Below, one piece after another: positions 1 through 7,858 of a stretch of 64,000 nucleotides of DNA. Source of the stretch: Pseudomonas marginalis. Its GTDB lineage: Bacteria; Pseudomonadota; Gammaproteobacteria; Pseudomonadales; Pseudomonadaceae. Made by a program: the position numbers and the translations under genes. The first letter of the stretch is position 1. Each line of letters starts with the position of its first letter. The notes beneath the pieces are model-generated. The model saw nothing but the letters and a program-made list of their open reading frames with translations. It had not been told where the DNA came from and searched no databases. The stretch is from NCBI RefSeq assembly GCF_024169655.1, contig NZ_JALJWV010000001.1:6120001-6184000 (forward strand). Direction: 5' to 3'.

Positions 1-1
1 G

Positions 2-301
2 CCTGGACTGGGGCATTCCGCGCAAGCTGTGTTGGACTACCGCTATCCTAACAAGCAAATTTTTGACGTCGCGCCAGAGGCAGTATTCAAAGGAGATGGG
101 CAAAAAGGAAAAGACATCGCTAGGGGCCTGGAACAAAGGATATATGAGGATAAGTTGAAGGAGGGGCCTGTCGCGAACAAGCAAAGGCCTGTTGGCCCCA
201 ATAACAAAAGGCGAGATATTTATCTCGCAGCCGCTGACAAACATAGAGGTGTCAAACCTCAAAAAACAAATATTAAATCCAAAGGTCCTGGAAGATGCTG
301 A
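2..301 (+). CDS. C-terminal end of a polymorphic toxin (5' end outside window)
   Basis: The reading frame is open from base 2 with no start or stop before it, so this is the 3' end of a gene that begins outside the window; the GTG at 29 is probably internal. The visible ~99 residues are basic and polar, with a GLEQR ... NKQRPVGPNN ... YLAAADKH pattern. From memory this resembles URI/GIY-YIG-like nuclease tips of Rhs or PAAR effectors, but that is a weak recollection. The tip is AT-richer than the core genome. The next gene starts inside this gene's last codons (ATG at 295, stop at 299-301), the coupling expected of a toxin followed by its immunity gene. Seen: open frame, coupling, composition. 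Inferred: toxin identity. Confidence 0.6.
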   Translation, partial: PGLGHSAQAVLDYRYPNKQIFDVAPEAVFKGDGQKGKDIARGLEQRIYEDKLKEGPVANKQRPVGPNNKRRDIYLAAADKHRGVKPQKTNIKSKGPGRC

Positions 302-846
302 AGAAAATCACGTGGCAAGAAGGCAAGGTTCTCAGTTTAAAACTGAAAGATGACCTGTACACACTTGTCCAGATGCGTAAAGACTACTACCTCCAGTTTT
401 TTGATTTGACAAGTGCTCAGAATACCTGGAGTGACGTGGATCTCAGAACAGTCGATACACTATTTTTTATTTTCACATCCACAAAGGCTTTAAAGGGCCT
501 TGCCGTAAGCGAACTGTCATCGGATGACGTTTCCTTGGATGAGCGTCCTCCCGAAAGAAGAATGCTGAGAGCTATCATCGGCGGCAATTATGGTGCAGAT
601 CTTATCGAATTGACTGACACTTTTGAAACGATTGATGCGACAACACTAAAAAGCAACCTAACATTAGCCAATGATCTAGATACCATTTACAAATATGAAC
701 TATCAGGCATGATCGGCGACCCGGAAAAGCTGCGAAATCGCTTAATAAATTATTTTGACAACGGAATAAACTGGGACAAGTCCAAGGAATTTTTATTTAA
801 AGGTATCTTTCCTCCATCCGCAAAAATCGGAAGTCAACGACCATGA
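295..846 (+). CDS. probable immunity protein for the upstream toxin
   Basis: A 183-residue acidic, soluble protein without signal peptide or membrane segment. Its ATG overlaps the end of the preceding toxin frame and its stop overlaps the next gene's start (ATGA at 843-846), so the three genes form a tightly coupled unit. Composition is AT-rich (frequent AAA, ATT and TTT codons), unlike the housekeeping genes to the right. I do not recognise a family. The position directly behind a polymorphic-toxin tip is the reason for calling it immunity. Confidence 0.6.
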   Translation: MLKKITWQEGKVLSLKLKDDLYTLVQMRKDYYLQFFDLTSAQNTWSDVDLRTVDTLFFIFTSTKALKGLAVSELSSDDVSLDERPPERRMLRAIIGGNYGADLIELTDTFETIDATTLKSNLTLANDLDTIYKYELSGMIGDPEKLRNRLINYFDNGINWDKSKEFLFKGIFPPSAKIGSQRP

Positions 847-1151
847 GAAAAGAGGAGCTAGAAGACTACCAAAGATATCACCTTACTCTAGATGGCGAAG
901 AAAGTCTTGTTGACAAGATAAGTCCAATACTCAAAAAACTTATCCAACGCTTACTGGACCTGCCCGAAAATAAATCTAAATCAAATATCTTAAACTGCTT
1001 CAAAAAATGCATGCTCAGCATCAATGATTTCGAAGATGAAATCGAAACTGTAGAGCGCGAGTCTATACTTGAAGCTTTTTATGACTTAGGGGAAATTGTG
1101 GGCCTTGATCCAGCATCGGAATTCGCTGAGGCATGGAGAGGTGATTGGTAA
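843..1151 (+). CDS. small acidic protein, possible second immunity gene
   Basis: 102 residues, helix-rich and strongly charged (starts MRKEELEDYQRYH), no secretion signal. It overlaps the previous gene by four bases (ATGA), so it is likely co-translated with it. The family is not recognised; it may be a second immunity protein or an adaptor of the same toxin module. It ends just before a decayed Rhs core, so the module sits where an Rhs tip has been exchanged. Confidence 0.5.
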   Translation: MRKEELEDYQRYHLTLDGEESLVDKISPILKKLIQRLLDLPENKSKSNILNCFKKCMLSINDFEDEIETVERESILEAFYDLGEIVGLDPASEFAEAWRGDW

Positions 1152-2305
1152 TCGAGTAACGCAGGGATGCGTCCGACCGCATGGTGCAGCAGCAAGACCT
1201 CGACCAGAGTCGGTAATGCTGCATCTATGACGCGCTGGGGAAATTGCTGGAAGAGAAAAGCTCGGCGGGTGTGCTGTAGCACCAGCACGACGAATTGGGA
1301 AACCTGATCCAGACCCAGTTGCCTGACGGTCGCTGGCTAAATCGCCTGTACTACGGCAGCGGCCACCTGCACCAGATCAACCTCGACGGCCACGTCATCA
1401 GCGACTTCGAACGCGACCGCCTGCACCGCGAAGTGCTGCGCACCCAAGGCCAACTCAGCACCCGCAGCGAATACGACCGCAGCGGCCGCCTGCGCGCACG
1501 CCAGCGCCGCCACGCCAGCCAGCCCTCGTTGATGCCAGCGGCGGCGCAAAAGCACTTCGAGTACGACCCCGCCGACAACCTGATCGGCCGCCGGGAAGAC
1601 GAACACCGCGAACTGCTGCACTACGACGCCACCGGCCGCATCATCGCCACCCAGAACAACATACAAGGCCAGCGCGAAACCTTCGCCTACGATGTCGCCG
1701 CCAACTTGCTCGACGGCCCCCAACCCGGTGCCGGGCTGGTGGTGCATAACAAACTGCTGACCTACCAGGACAAGCGTTACCGCTACGACGGCTTCGGCCG
1801 AATGATCGAAAAGCGCAGCGCCAAACGCGGCGTACAGCGCTTTGCCTACGACGCCGAAAGCCGACTGATTGAAGTACGCAATGAAAACGGCAGCGTGGTC
1901 AGGATGACCTATGACCCACTGGGCCGGCGCATTAAAAAAACCGAGCATGACCGCGATGGTTATCCGCTGGGCGAGACCCTGTTCATGTGGGATGGCCTGC
2001 GGTTGTTGCAAGAGCATAAACACAGTCAAACCAGCCTGTACGTCTACGAAGACGAAGGCTACGAACCCTTGGCGCGAGTCGACGGCATCGGCCCGCTGCA
2101 AAAAATCCGCTACTACCACAACGACCTCAACGGCTTGCCGGAGCAACTGACCGAAGCTGATGGGCACAACGTCTGGCGAGCGACTTATCGGGTGTGGGGC
2201 AACACGCTGGAGGAGGCGCGCGAAGCGTATTTTATTGAAGAGCAGAACCTGCGATTTCAGGGGCAGTATCTGGATCGGGAGACGGGGCTGCACTTCAACA
2301 CCTGA
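1152..2305 (+). pseudogene. decayed Rhs core fragment
   Basis: From 1295 to 2305 one frame encodes typical YD/Rhs repeats (YDPADNLIGR, YDGFGRMIEKR, YDPLGRRIKKTEH) and the start of the Rhs core signature (GQYLDRETGLHFNT), where a TGA cuts it off before the usual FRYYDP. The same frame continues upstream as Rhs-like sequence (IYDALGKLLEEK, then HQHDELGNL) but is interrupted by TAA at about 1214-1216 and TAG at 1278-1280. A full Rhs is usually well over 1000 residues; here N-terminus, tip and both ends are missing. This is a broken, silent Rhs core left behind next to a tip/immunity cassette, not a functional gene. Confidence 0.85.
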
Positions 2306-2392
2306 ATCGCCTCGGGTTTCGTAGATACCTCCATGCCTCAGCCCATCTACTCGGTATGACGTTAGCTAAAGCAATGGCTGAATCGAGAACGC

Positions 2393-2623
2393 TCATCGGC
2401 GTGGCAATCCTTGTTCATATTGCTCGCGGGTAATTTCTCGGCCTGAGCACAACACCTCGCTATATAAGCGGTGGTCGGGAGCAACGGGTTTAGCACGCTC
2501 CTGCGCGCCGTAAAATTTGACGTATATTTTCTTTCCAAGGTGATCCCAGCGATACGTAACTTCTTCAAACTCGTAATCGATAAAAACATCTCTGATCAAA
2601 AGTGCTTCGAAATTAATTGTCAC
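2393..2623 (-). CDS. small protein, probable orphan immunity protein
   Basis: 76 residues, starting at a GTG preceded by AGAGG at good spacing (MTINFEALLIRDVF...). Soluble, mixed charge, no known motif. It lies downstream of a vestige of an Eag chaperone gene and of another small gene that also begins MTI-F, and no toxin frame precedes it. Its location in a type VI effector island suggests an orphan immunity gene kept after its effector was lost (inference). Family not recognised. Confidence 0.5.
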   Translation of the reverse strand: MTINFEALLIRDVFIDYEFEEVTYRWDHLGKKIYVKFYGAQERAKPVAPDHRLYSEVLCSGREITREQYEQGLPRR

Positions 2624-2673
2624 GATTGCCTCTGATAGCGTCGTAGTATATTTATATGGAACACGTCGCCTGA

Positions 2674-2776
2674 TCAGATATCAGAGACCCGCAGTTTCAG
2701 CGAATTCATGACAATCTTCCAAGGCGTCTCATGATGAACAAAAATCAGGAGTGGTCGTCAATGCCTTATCAAAACG
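2674..2776 (-). pseudogene. vestige of an eagR (DUF1795) chaperone gene, 3' end only
   Basis: The minus strand here matches the last ~100 bases of the intact chaperone gene at 5089-5520: the stretch encoding ITTLTTTPDD...HHE...WKIVMNSLK can be followed almost base for base, including a shared run through 'GAAGATTGTCATGAATTCGC'. Small indels break the frame and an in-frame TGA results. The vestige begins immediately after the stop codon of the gene at 2777-3046. It shows that a second copy of the chaperone end once sat here, so the island grew by duplication or recombination between homologous effector loci. Confidence 0.8.
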
Positions 2777-3046
2777 TCAGATCGCCGCGCCACGATTCGT
2801 ACCCGGAGGGATAATCAAAAGCCCATCCAGTTCACGCCGACGGCAACGGCTCACAAATGGTAGCGCAGCATCTGGGTCATGGCTGAAAAGGTCAAAAGTC
2901 ACCCGATCGATTTCATAATATTCCTCGTAGTCGACCATGCCATTGCTGACCGGAATCGATACATAGAATCGGCCTGAAATTTGTTCGACGCCTAAAGTGA
3001 ACATATGCTCGGGTCTTACAACAATGTCCCGGAACTGAATGGTCAT
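2777..3046 (-). CDS. small protein, probable immunity protein
   Basis: 89 residues from the ATG at 3044-3046, chosen because GGGAGC sits upstream at ribosome-binding distance and because a longer frame would run into the preceding gene. The protein (MTIQFRDIVVRPEHMF ... RELDGLLIIPPGTNRG) is soluble with no secretion signal. It follows the 177-residue gene in the same direction after ~165 bases and precedes the Eag vestige. No family recognised; position in the effector island argues for an immunity role, perhaps for an effector no longer present. Confidence 0.5.
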   Translation of the reverse strand: MTIQFRDIVVRPEHMFTLGVEQISGRFYVSIPVSNGMVDYEEYYEIDRVTFDLFSHDPDAALPFVSRCRRRELDGLLIIPPGTNRGAAI

Positions 3047-3212
3047 TTCTGAAGCTCCCTCTCGCCGACGAGTCAGGCGTCCGTAGTAGATATTGGACCG
3101 GCTGCACCGCACCCAAGCGGCTCTCAGGGATCGGTCTCTCTGCAAGCCAAGATCGTCCCGCAGGTATTCAAAGACCTCGGCAGGGCACCACTCCTTACCT
3201 GCCGAAAGTGCT

Positions 3213-3746
3213 TCAGATATTAAAGGGCACAAAATCCGGCCCGCCGAGTTTGTCCCTTACAACCAGAGCGGTACGCATCAACGGGTCCCATAGACCGTGC
3301 GGACTGTTCCAGGCAGCACCCGCCCAACGTGTATCAACGACAAGCGCTGCCTTGTTGGCTTCAAGTTGCGCCTGAAGCGCTAGTGCAACGGCACTCATGT
3401 CGATTTCGAACAACCCGGCATAAAAACCTTGTGGTTGTGCGTGCTTTTTGCTCAGACAAAAACGGTAGTACCAGACCCAAACCGCCGCCGCATAAATAGC
3501 CCGATTACGATCAGGGTAAGTCGCCAGAATTTTCAGCAAAGCCGCCACAAAGCGCGCGGGAAACAGGGGATCGTGGGTCTGCTGCCAGTAACGCAGCAGC
3601 AGCAGATCGAACGCTGCGACGATATTCTGCGGCTCATCGTTATCGCTTTTGGCTTCTTGGAAGTAGAACGGCTCCCCCACGAGGAATTTGTCTAATTCGT
3701 CATTCGCCAGGGCCAGTAGCAGTACGTTGTCTAGATTGGCACTCAT
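3213..3746 (-). CDS. probable immunity protein of the PAAR effector
   Basis: 177 residues, mainly helical, rich in Ala, Leu and aromatic residues (DLLLLRYWQQ, YAAAVWVWYYRF), with no clear signal peptide. Its start overlaps the stop of the PAAR effector by four bases (3743-3746), the arrangement normally seen between a type VI effector and its cognate immunity protein. I do not recognise the family. The role is inferred from coupling and position; a membrane-associated location is possible but not clear. Confidence 0.65.
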   Translation of the reverse strand: MSANLDNVLLLALANDELDKFLVGEPFYFQEAKSDNDEPQNIVAAFDLLLLRYWQQTHDPLFPARFVAALLKILATYPDRNRAIYAAAVWVWYYRFCLSKKHAQPQGFYAGLFEIDMSAVALALQAQLEANKAALVVDTRWAGAAWNSPHGLWDPLMRTALVVRDKLGGPDFVPFNI

Positions 3747-5029
3747 TGAAGTCTCACTACATCAGGGTTCGCGAGCAGAATATTAATGTCATTACCGTGT
3801 GGAATGCCCACATTGTCCATTACCGCTTCTCGCATGCCACCAGGGTAGGTCCGTCCGCCGGGACGCCATAATGAATTGACCCCACGCTCATTACCGGTGG
3901 GCATGATCACCTTGGGGTTATCCAGGTTCATCATATAAATCTCCTTGCCGGCAAAAGTGCCCGGGTCATAGCCCAGAGCCGACTCCAATACTGATATATC
4001 GCCCGTCTTTTTAAATTCGCCAACCACGCCATGCAAATCTGACTTGGCCATAACGTACTTGGATGGGCTAAAGGTCGCATACATCGGATTGGCGATATCG
4101 TCCGGGGTGAACAGGAAAGCCGCCCCTTCATCCTGGAAGACCTTCAGATGCTTAGAGATATAGGAGGCTTCAAGGTAATCGGCGGGATTCGGCCGGCTGG
4201 ATCGGGGAATCGCCAGAATATCGTCTTGCGTAAAACCCGGTTTGTACCTCACTTTGGGGGACATACCGATTTTCGCCATTTTCGGCCCAAGCCCCAAAAG
4301 CGCCATCCCGGCGACGCCTTGCAACAAGTCCCGATAGCCAGGCCCAAGGCGATCCCCCAGGTCCCCGAGTAAGGCCATGCCACCCATCATTGCACCACCG
4401 ATCACCACAAACCCGACCAAGGCGGCAAAGCCTGCCATCGCCGCGAGAATTGCAGCTCCGCCCATGGCCATGATGCCGAGCGCTTCAAATCCAGTGTGCA
4501 TCCAACCTTCGATATCAAGAACAAACGCAACCGAAACTGTCGGCCCGCCGATAAACGTATTGGGGCTGCCACTCTTGATATGCGCACCGCAGACCATTTT
4601 GCTATTAAGGCGGGCCGCCGGCTTGCCGTTGATAAATACCGTGGCACTGCCTTCGGCGATCAATACCGGAAACGGCCACATTGGGTGACTCATCGGAAAA
4701 CCGCTACAGGACGAAGCGATGTCCTCTCCCGCCCGCATCGCATTGAGGCCATTGATATAGACATTGAAACTGCCCTTCAACAACTTCCCCGTGGCAGGTT
4801 CGGGCAGGTTGAAAAGCGTATTTAGACCTTTGACGATCTGGAACATCGACAAACCGCCCGCAGCGATCGAGCCTGCCATGATCGCCACCGCCACCCCACC
4901 TGTGGCAACGGTAGCAGCGATGACTGCCGCTCCAATCAATGCGCCCGCCACAGCACCGGCGATCATCGACATGACCCCAAAACCGTGGGCTATTTCATCA
5001 CCCAAGCGTGCTGCCGCCTGCGCATCCAT
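3743..5029 (-). CDS. type VI secretion effector with prePAAR, two membrane regions, PAAR and C-terminal toxin
   Basis: 428 residues. The N-terminus has the prePAAR pattern AARxxDxxxH (AARLGDEIAH, residues ~6-15), then a long hydrophobic region (~18-65), a PAAR-like domain (~80-165, with GSPNTFIGG), a second hydrophobic region (~180-235) and a soluble tail (~255-428). The tail has a GNERGVN..W.PGG motif that I recall only vaguely from C-termini of other polymorphic toxins; its activity is unknown. Two membrane regions fit the class II prePAAR effectors, which need an Eag chaperone; such a gene lies just upstream. PAAR domains cap the VgrG spike of the type VI system and carry the toxin into target cells. 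No VgrG or structural type VI gene is in this window. Confidence 0.85.
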   Translation of the reverse strand: MDAQAAARLGDEIAHGFGVMSMIAGAVAGALIGAAVIAATVATGGVAVAIMAGSIAAGGLSMFQIVKGLNTLFNLPEPATGKLLKGSFNVYINGLNAMRAGEDIASSCSGFPMSHPMWPFPVLIAEGSATVFINGKPAARLNSKMVCGAHIKSGSPNTFIGGPTVSVAFVLDIEGWMHTGFEALGIMAMGGAAILAAMAGFAALVGFVVIGGAMMGGMALLGDLGDRLGPGYRDLLQGVAGMALLGLGPKMAKIGMSPKVRYKPGFTQDDILAIPRSSRPNPADYLEASYISKHLKVFQDEGAAFLFTPDDIANPMYATFSPSKYVMAKSDLHGVVGEFKKTGDISVLESALGYDPGTFAGKEIYMMNLDNPKVIMPTGNERGVNSLWRPGGRTYPGGMREAVMDNVGIPHGNDINILLANPDVVRLQ

Positions 5030-5088
5030 CGCGTACCTCTACCTTCCTGGTCCACTCGTGTTGTATCGACGCGGAACACATCACCCGA

Positions 5089-5520
5089 TCAATCGGAAAC
5101 CCGCGGTTTCAGCGAATTCATGACAATCTTCCAAGCCTTCTCATGATGAACAAGATCATCGGGGGTGGTTGTCAATGTCGTGATCAAAACGGCGGGTTTA
5201 CGCTCTATAAAGACCTGTCGCAACATGATCTCTCGACCCTCACGTTGCCAGCTGTAATCCACCAATGTGGCCGCATGACCATAGAGCACCATGTCCCAAC
5301 GCTGAGCCAGTTTGAACGCCGGCAACTGCTGCTCCGCACTCTTCATTTGGTTGTCGACGTAGTCCACAAAGGCAGACGCCCCCTGGGTAGCATCACGAGT
5401 GACGATGAAGCTAGCTTCTTTAGCACTACCGACTGCCGGCAGCTTAAAGATCGTGATGCTCTGGTCCTGCCAGGTGTCGGGGACTTCTAGATCTACTTCT
5501 TGAGTTCTGTAAGGAATCAC
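5089..5520 (-). CDS. Eag-type effector chaperone (DUF1795/DcrB-like)
   Basis: 143 residues from a GTG at 5518-5520, preceded by GGAAGG at good spacing; the N-terminus VIPYRTQEVDLEVPDTWQDQ is the usual start of this family, so the longer frame upstream is ignored. DUF1795/DcrB-fold proteins of this size bind and stabilise the N-terminal membrane helices of prePAAR or Rhs effectors and aid loading on VgrG. It sits 59 bases upstream of the PAAR effector in the same direction. A decayed copy of its 3' end lies at 2674-2776. Confidence 0.85.
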   Translation of the reverse strand: MIPYRTQEVDLEVPDTWQDQSITIFKLPAVGSAKEASFIVTRDATQGASAFVDYVDNQMKSAEQQLPAFKLAQRWDMVLYGHAATLVDYSWQREGREIMLRQVFIERKPAVLITTLTTTPDDLVHHEKAWKIVMNSLKPRVSD

Positions 5521-5676
5521 TGTGCTTGCCTTCCATGATGGCTCGATAGATCGCGAATCTTCGGACAGCGCCTGGCAACAATCAAGAACTTCGCTCGCAT
5601 CGTTTCCTAAACCCATTCACCGAGTTCCTGGGAGCCAGCAGTACTTGGGACGACCTGATCCACGTCGAACTGCCGG

Positions 5677-5768
5677 ACGACCTATGACCCGCTGGGCCGG
5701 CGCATCGAAAAAACCGAGCATGGCCGCGACGGTTGGCCGCTGGGCGAAACCCGGTTCATGCGGGATCA
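5677..5768 (+). pseudogene. short Rhs core remnant
   Basis: About 90 bases encode TYDPLGRRIEKTEHGRDG followed by WPLGETRFMRD, matching the end of the Rhs repeats seen at ~1903-1992 (YDPLGRRIKKTEHDRDG). No further Rhs sequence follows before a hairpin at 5800-5840. It is a stranded fragment oriented opposite to the PAAR operon and marks an old recombination boundary. The rest of 5521-5936 holds no gene I can support. Confidence 0.8.
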
Positions 5769-5799
5769 AGCCGAGGGCGATACCCTGCTCCCGCCCCAT

Positions 5800-5866
5800 A
5801 AAAAATGGGCACGCCAACCCAGTCAGCGTGCCCATTTTTTCTACCACCCCGCCAGCCTTCGAGACG
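5800..5866. repeat. terminator-like direct repeat, copy A
   Basis: A 15-base arm AAAAAATGGGCACGC (5800-5814) pairs perfectly with 5826-5840, giving a symmetric hairpin with A- and T-runs that could terminate in both directions. The hairpin and the following ~26 bases (ctaccaccccgcc...ccttcgagacg) recur with few changes at 7318-7382. The two copies flank the glycine-repeat gene at 5937-7124. Confidence 0.85.
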
Positions 5867-5936
5867 CTAGTGAAGTTTGACGGCAATGGCAGACTTGCTT
5901 ATAAAATCAGCCACTCTCTAATCCTGAAGCGAGCAA

Positions 5937-7124
5937 TTACCAACTAGGCTCCCCATCGGCCTGCGCTTTGGCCTTCACATCGGCATCCACAGCATTTATC
6001 AGTCTCATGAGCGTTTTGTTCAGGTGCGTATAGTGTTTTGCAATATTGTCCATCCGAGACTTGTCAGTCGGCGTATCTGACGACTTCTCCGCTTCATACG
6101 GCTTATGAACAATGTCGTATCGTTTACTCAGGTCTTCTATCTGCTTTTCTATGCTTTCCAAGGTTTTTTCTTGATTGGTCAAGCGCTCGGCAGTGTTCTT
6201 TGATGCATCAGCCTTTTTACTAACCGCTTTAGCCTCAGGCCCTTCGTTAATAGAAAGGATCTGGTTGGCCATCAACTCTGTTTTTATTTCACTGTCTTCG
6301 AGGCGCGCGTCTATTTTTTGCTGTTCTGTCGCGGCCGGATCTACGGTCGTGATTTTGCCGTCCGCACCCTTTTTTTCCGCTCCTGGCATTGTAGCTTGCC
6401 CTTCGATTCTACTGATGATGGCTTTGGAAGCCATATGTTCCGTCACACTCATGGGGATACCCACCAGTAAATTTGTCCCCCCATTGATAAGTGCGCTGCG
6501 CGCACTGGCCGCCAGTTCAGAAGAGAGCGGCTTGAACCCATTTTTATCGTGGAGATCGTTAATATCTTGCGTGTTTTTTATAGAATTCCTCATACTAGGT
6601 GACGCGCCTTTGGGTTTTATCGGTGACCTAGAACCTGAACTCGATCCTGTTCTGGAACCTCCCTGTCCAACGCCCGGATTATTGCGACTTGGATTCGATC
6701 CTCCTCCGGAACCTCCCTGTCCAGCGCCCGAATTACCGCTACCTGGATTCGATCCTCCTGCACCTCCCTGTCCAACGCCCGAATTACCGCTACCTGGATT
6801 CGATCCTCCTGCACCTCCCTGTCCAGCGCCCGAACTACCGCTACTTGGATTCGATCCTCCTCCCGATCCACTTCCCCCTCCCCCTCCCCGCCTGGAGGGT
6901 TTGGCAGCCCTAGCGCTTCTTGACTTAGAATCCCCCACCTTCTCATTACTCGTCGTGGGATATTCAATACCTCCTCCGTTACCCGCATTCGAACCATATA
7001 CAATCTTCGAGCGGTCAGCCGTTTGCTGCCCATTACCCGACGTCAATGGAGCGGAGTTATCTGGCGCGGTGGGCTGAGATGATGGAGTGATGGGAGGAAG
7101 ATAAGTTTGATTGGTAAGTTTCAT
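5937..7124 (-). CDS. glycine-repeat, coiled-coil protein with secreted-effector character
   Basis: 395 residues of unknown family. The N-terminus (1-60) is rich in Thr, Ser, Pro, Gln and Asn with no Sec signal, like a type III secretion leader. Residues ~75-165 are glycine/serine-rich and contain about four copies of a 17-18-residue unit (GAGGSNPGSGNSGVGQG type). A central segment (~200-240) has one moderately hydrophobic stretch (NLLVGIPMSV), and ~290-385 looks helical and coiled-coil forming (QEKTLESIEKQIEDLSKRY). The base composition is clearly more AT-rich than the neighbours. A harpin or translocator-like secreted protein is possible; no homologue is recognised and no secretion genes are present in the window. 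Confidence 0.55.
   Translation of the reverse strand: MKLTNQTYLPPITPSSQPTAPDNSAPLTSGNGQQTADRSKIVYGSNAGNGGGIEYPTTSNEKVGDSKSRSARAAKPSRRGGGGGSGSGGGSNPSSGSSGAGQGGAGGSNPGSGNSGVGQGGAGGSNPGSGNSGAGQGGSGGGSNPSRNNPGVGQGGSRTGSSSGSRSPIKPKGASPSMRNSIKNTQDINDLHDKNGFKPLSSELAASARSALINGGTNLLVGIPMSVTEHMASKAIISRIEGQATMPGAEKKGADGKITTVDPAATEQQKIDARLEDSEIKTELMANQILSINEGPEAKAVSKKADASKNTAERLTNQEKTLESIEKQIEDLSKRYDIVHKPYEAEKSSDTPTDKSRMDNIAKHYTHLNKTLMRLINAVDADVKAKAQADGEPSW
6657..6870 (-). repeat. in-frame tandem repeat of ~51-54 bp, about four copies
   Basis: The unit cctccctgtccaacgcccga...ggattcgatcctcct recurs about four times, two central copies being nearly identical over 51 bp (17 codons). It encodes the Gly/Ser/Asn units of the protein at 5937-7124. 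Unit lengths are multiples of three, so copy-number change would keep the frame. Confidence 0.9.
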
Positions 7125-7317
7125 TGAGACACCTCTATAAAATAGTCATGAGTGCGTCCCTGCAACCTCGACCGATAAGTGGCACTCCGTAATAGTTAAG
7201 TTCCAGCGTTTCAATAATCGCGTTTCAGGCGTAATAAGAAACGCTGCACTCCTACAACTAATAACCCTATGGGCTGTCAGCCTCTGCCTTGCACTTCAAT
7301 CGCTGTTCCACGCGCAC

Positions 7318-7382
7318 AAAAAATGGGCACCCAACCCAGTCGGCGTGCCCACTTTTTCTACCACCCCGCCCCCTTCGAGACG
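7318..7382 (-). terminator. hupA terminator; direct repeat copy B
   Basis: On the minus strand, just past the hupA stop, a hairpin (GTGCCC/GGGCAC core with flanking A/T runs, 7318-7357) ends in a run of T: a Rho-independent terminator. This 65-base segment is the partner of copy A at 5800-5866. Copy B is presumably the original because it sits directly behind hupA. Confidence 0.8.
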
Positions 7383-7391
7383 ATACCGCTA

Positions 7392-7667
7392 TTACGGGTT
7401 GACGCTGTCTTTGAGTGACTTGCCCGGCTTGAACGCAACGGTATTACTGGCCTTGATTTTTACCGGCTCACCGGTTTGCGGGTTTTTGCCGGTGCGGGCG
7501 CCGCGGTGGCGTTGCAGGAAGGTGCCGAAGCCAACCAGGGTGACGCTGTCCTTGCGGTGCAGGGCGCCGGTGATTTCTTCGAGAACGGCGTTGAGGACGC
7601 GATTGGCCTGTTCTTTGGTGAGGTCCGCTTTTTCAGCGATGGCGGCTGCGAGTTCTGGTTTACGCAT
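7392..7667 (-). CDS. hupA: HU-family DNA-binding protein
   Basis: 91 residues, the standard HU length. Starts MRKPELAAAIAEKADLTKEQ and contains the DNA-binding arm region (VGFGTFLQRHRGARTGKNPQ, then IKASNTVAFKPGK). HU dimers bend and compact DNA and support replication and transcription. A good AGAGG site precedes the ATG. Downstream of the rubredoxin reductase gene and facing the same way, but with its own ~190-base upstream region. The name hupA follows the P. putida HU gene that I recall in this position; Pseudomonas has other HU genes, so the symbol is by synteny. Confidence 0.93.
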   Translation of the reverse strand: MRKPELAAAIAEKADLTKEQANRVLNAVLEEITGALHRKDSVTLVGFGTFLQRHRGARTGKNPQTGEPVKIKASNTVAFKPGKSLKDSVNP

Positions 7668-7858
7668 AAGTGAAGCCTCTTTGACGGTTTTTTGTTGTTA
7701 TGTCCGTGCTGCTCTCTAGTGGAGCAGCGCCCAAGGCGCCGCAGGCTCTACTCTGCGGCAGACGGGAGTGAGGATGGCATGCCCTCGGACGCCGCGCCAG
7801 TCTCGCGGCGACCTTTCTAGGGTGAAAAACAGGGTTATTCCGACAGAACGACTGGTAT

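Noticed and set aside
6657..6870. Regular repeats that could suggest a CRISPR array
   Set aside because: Units are contiguous, in frame and encode Gly/Ser repeats; there are no spacers.
1..7382. Prophage or integrative element
   Set aside because: No integrase, phage structural gene or tRNA attachment site is visible; the content is effector cassettes only.
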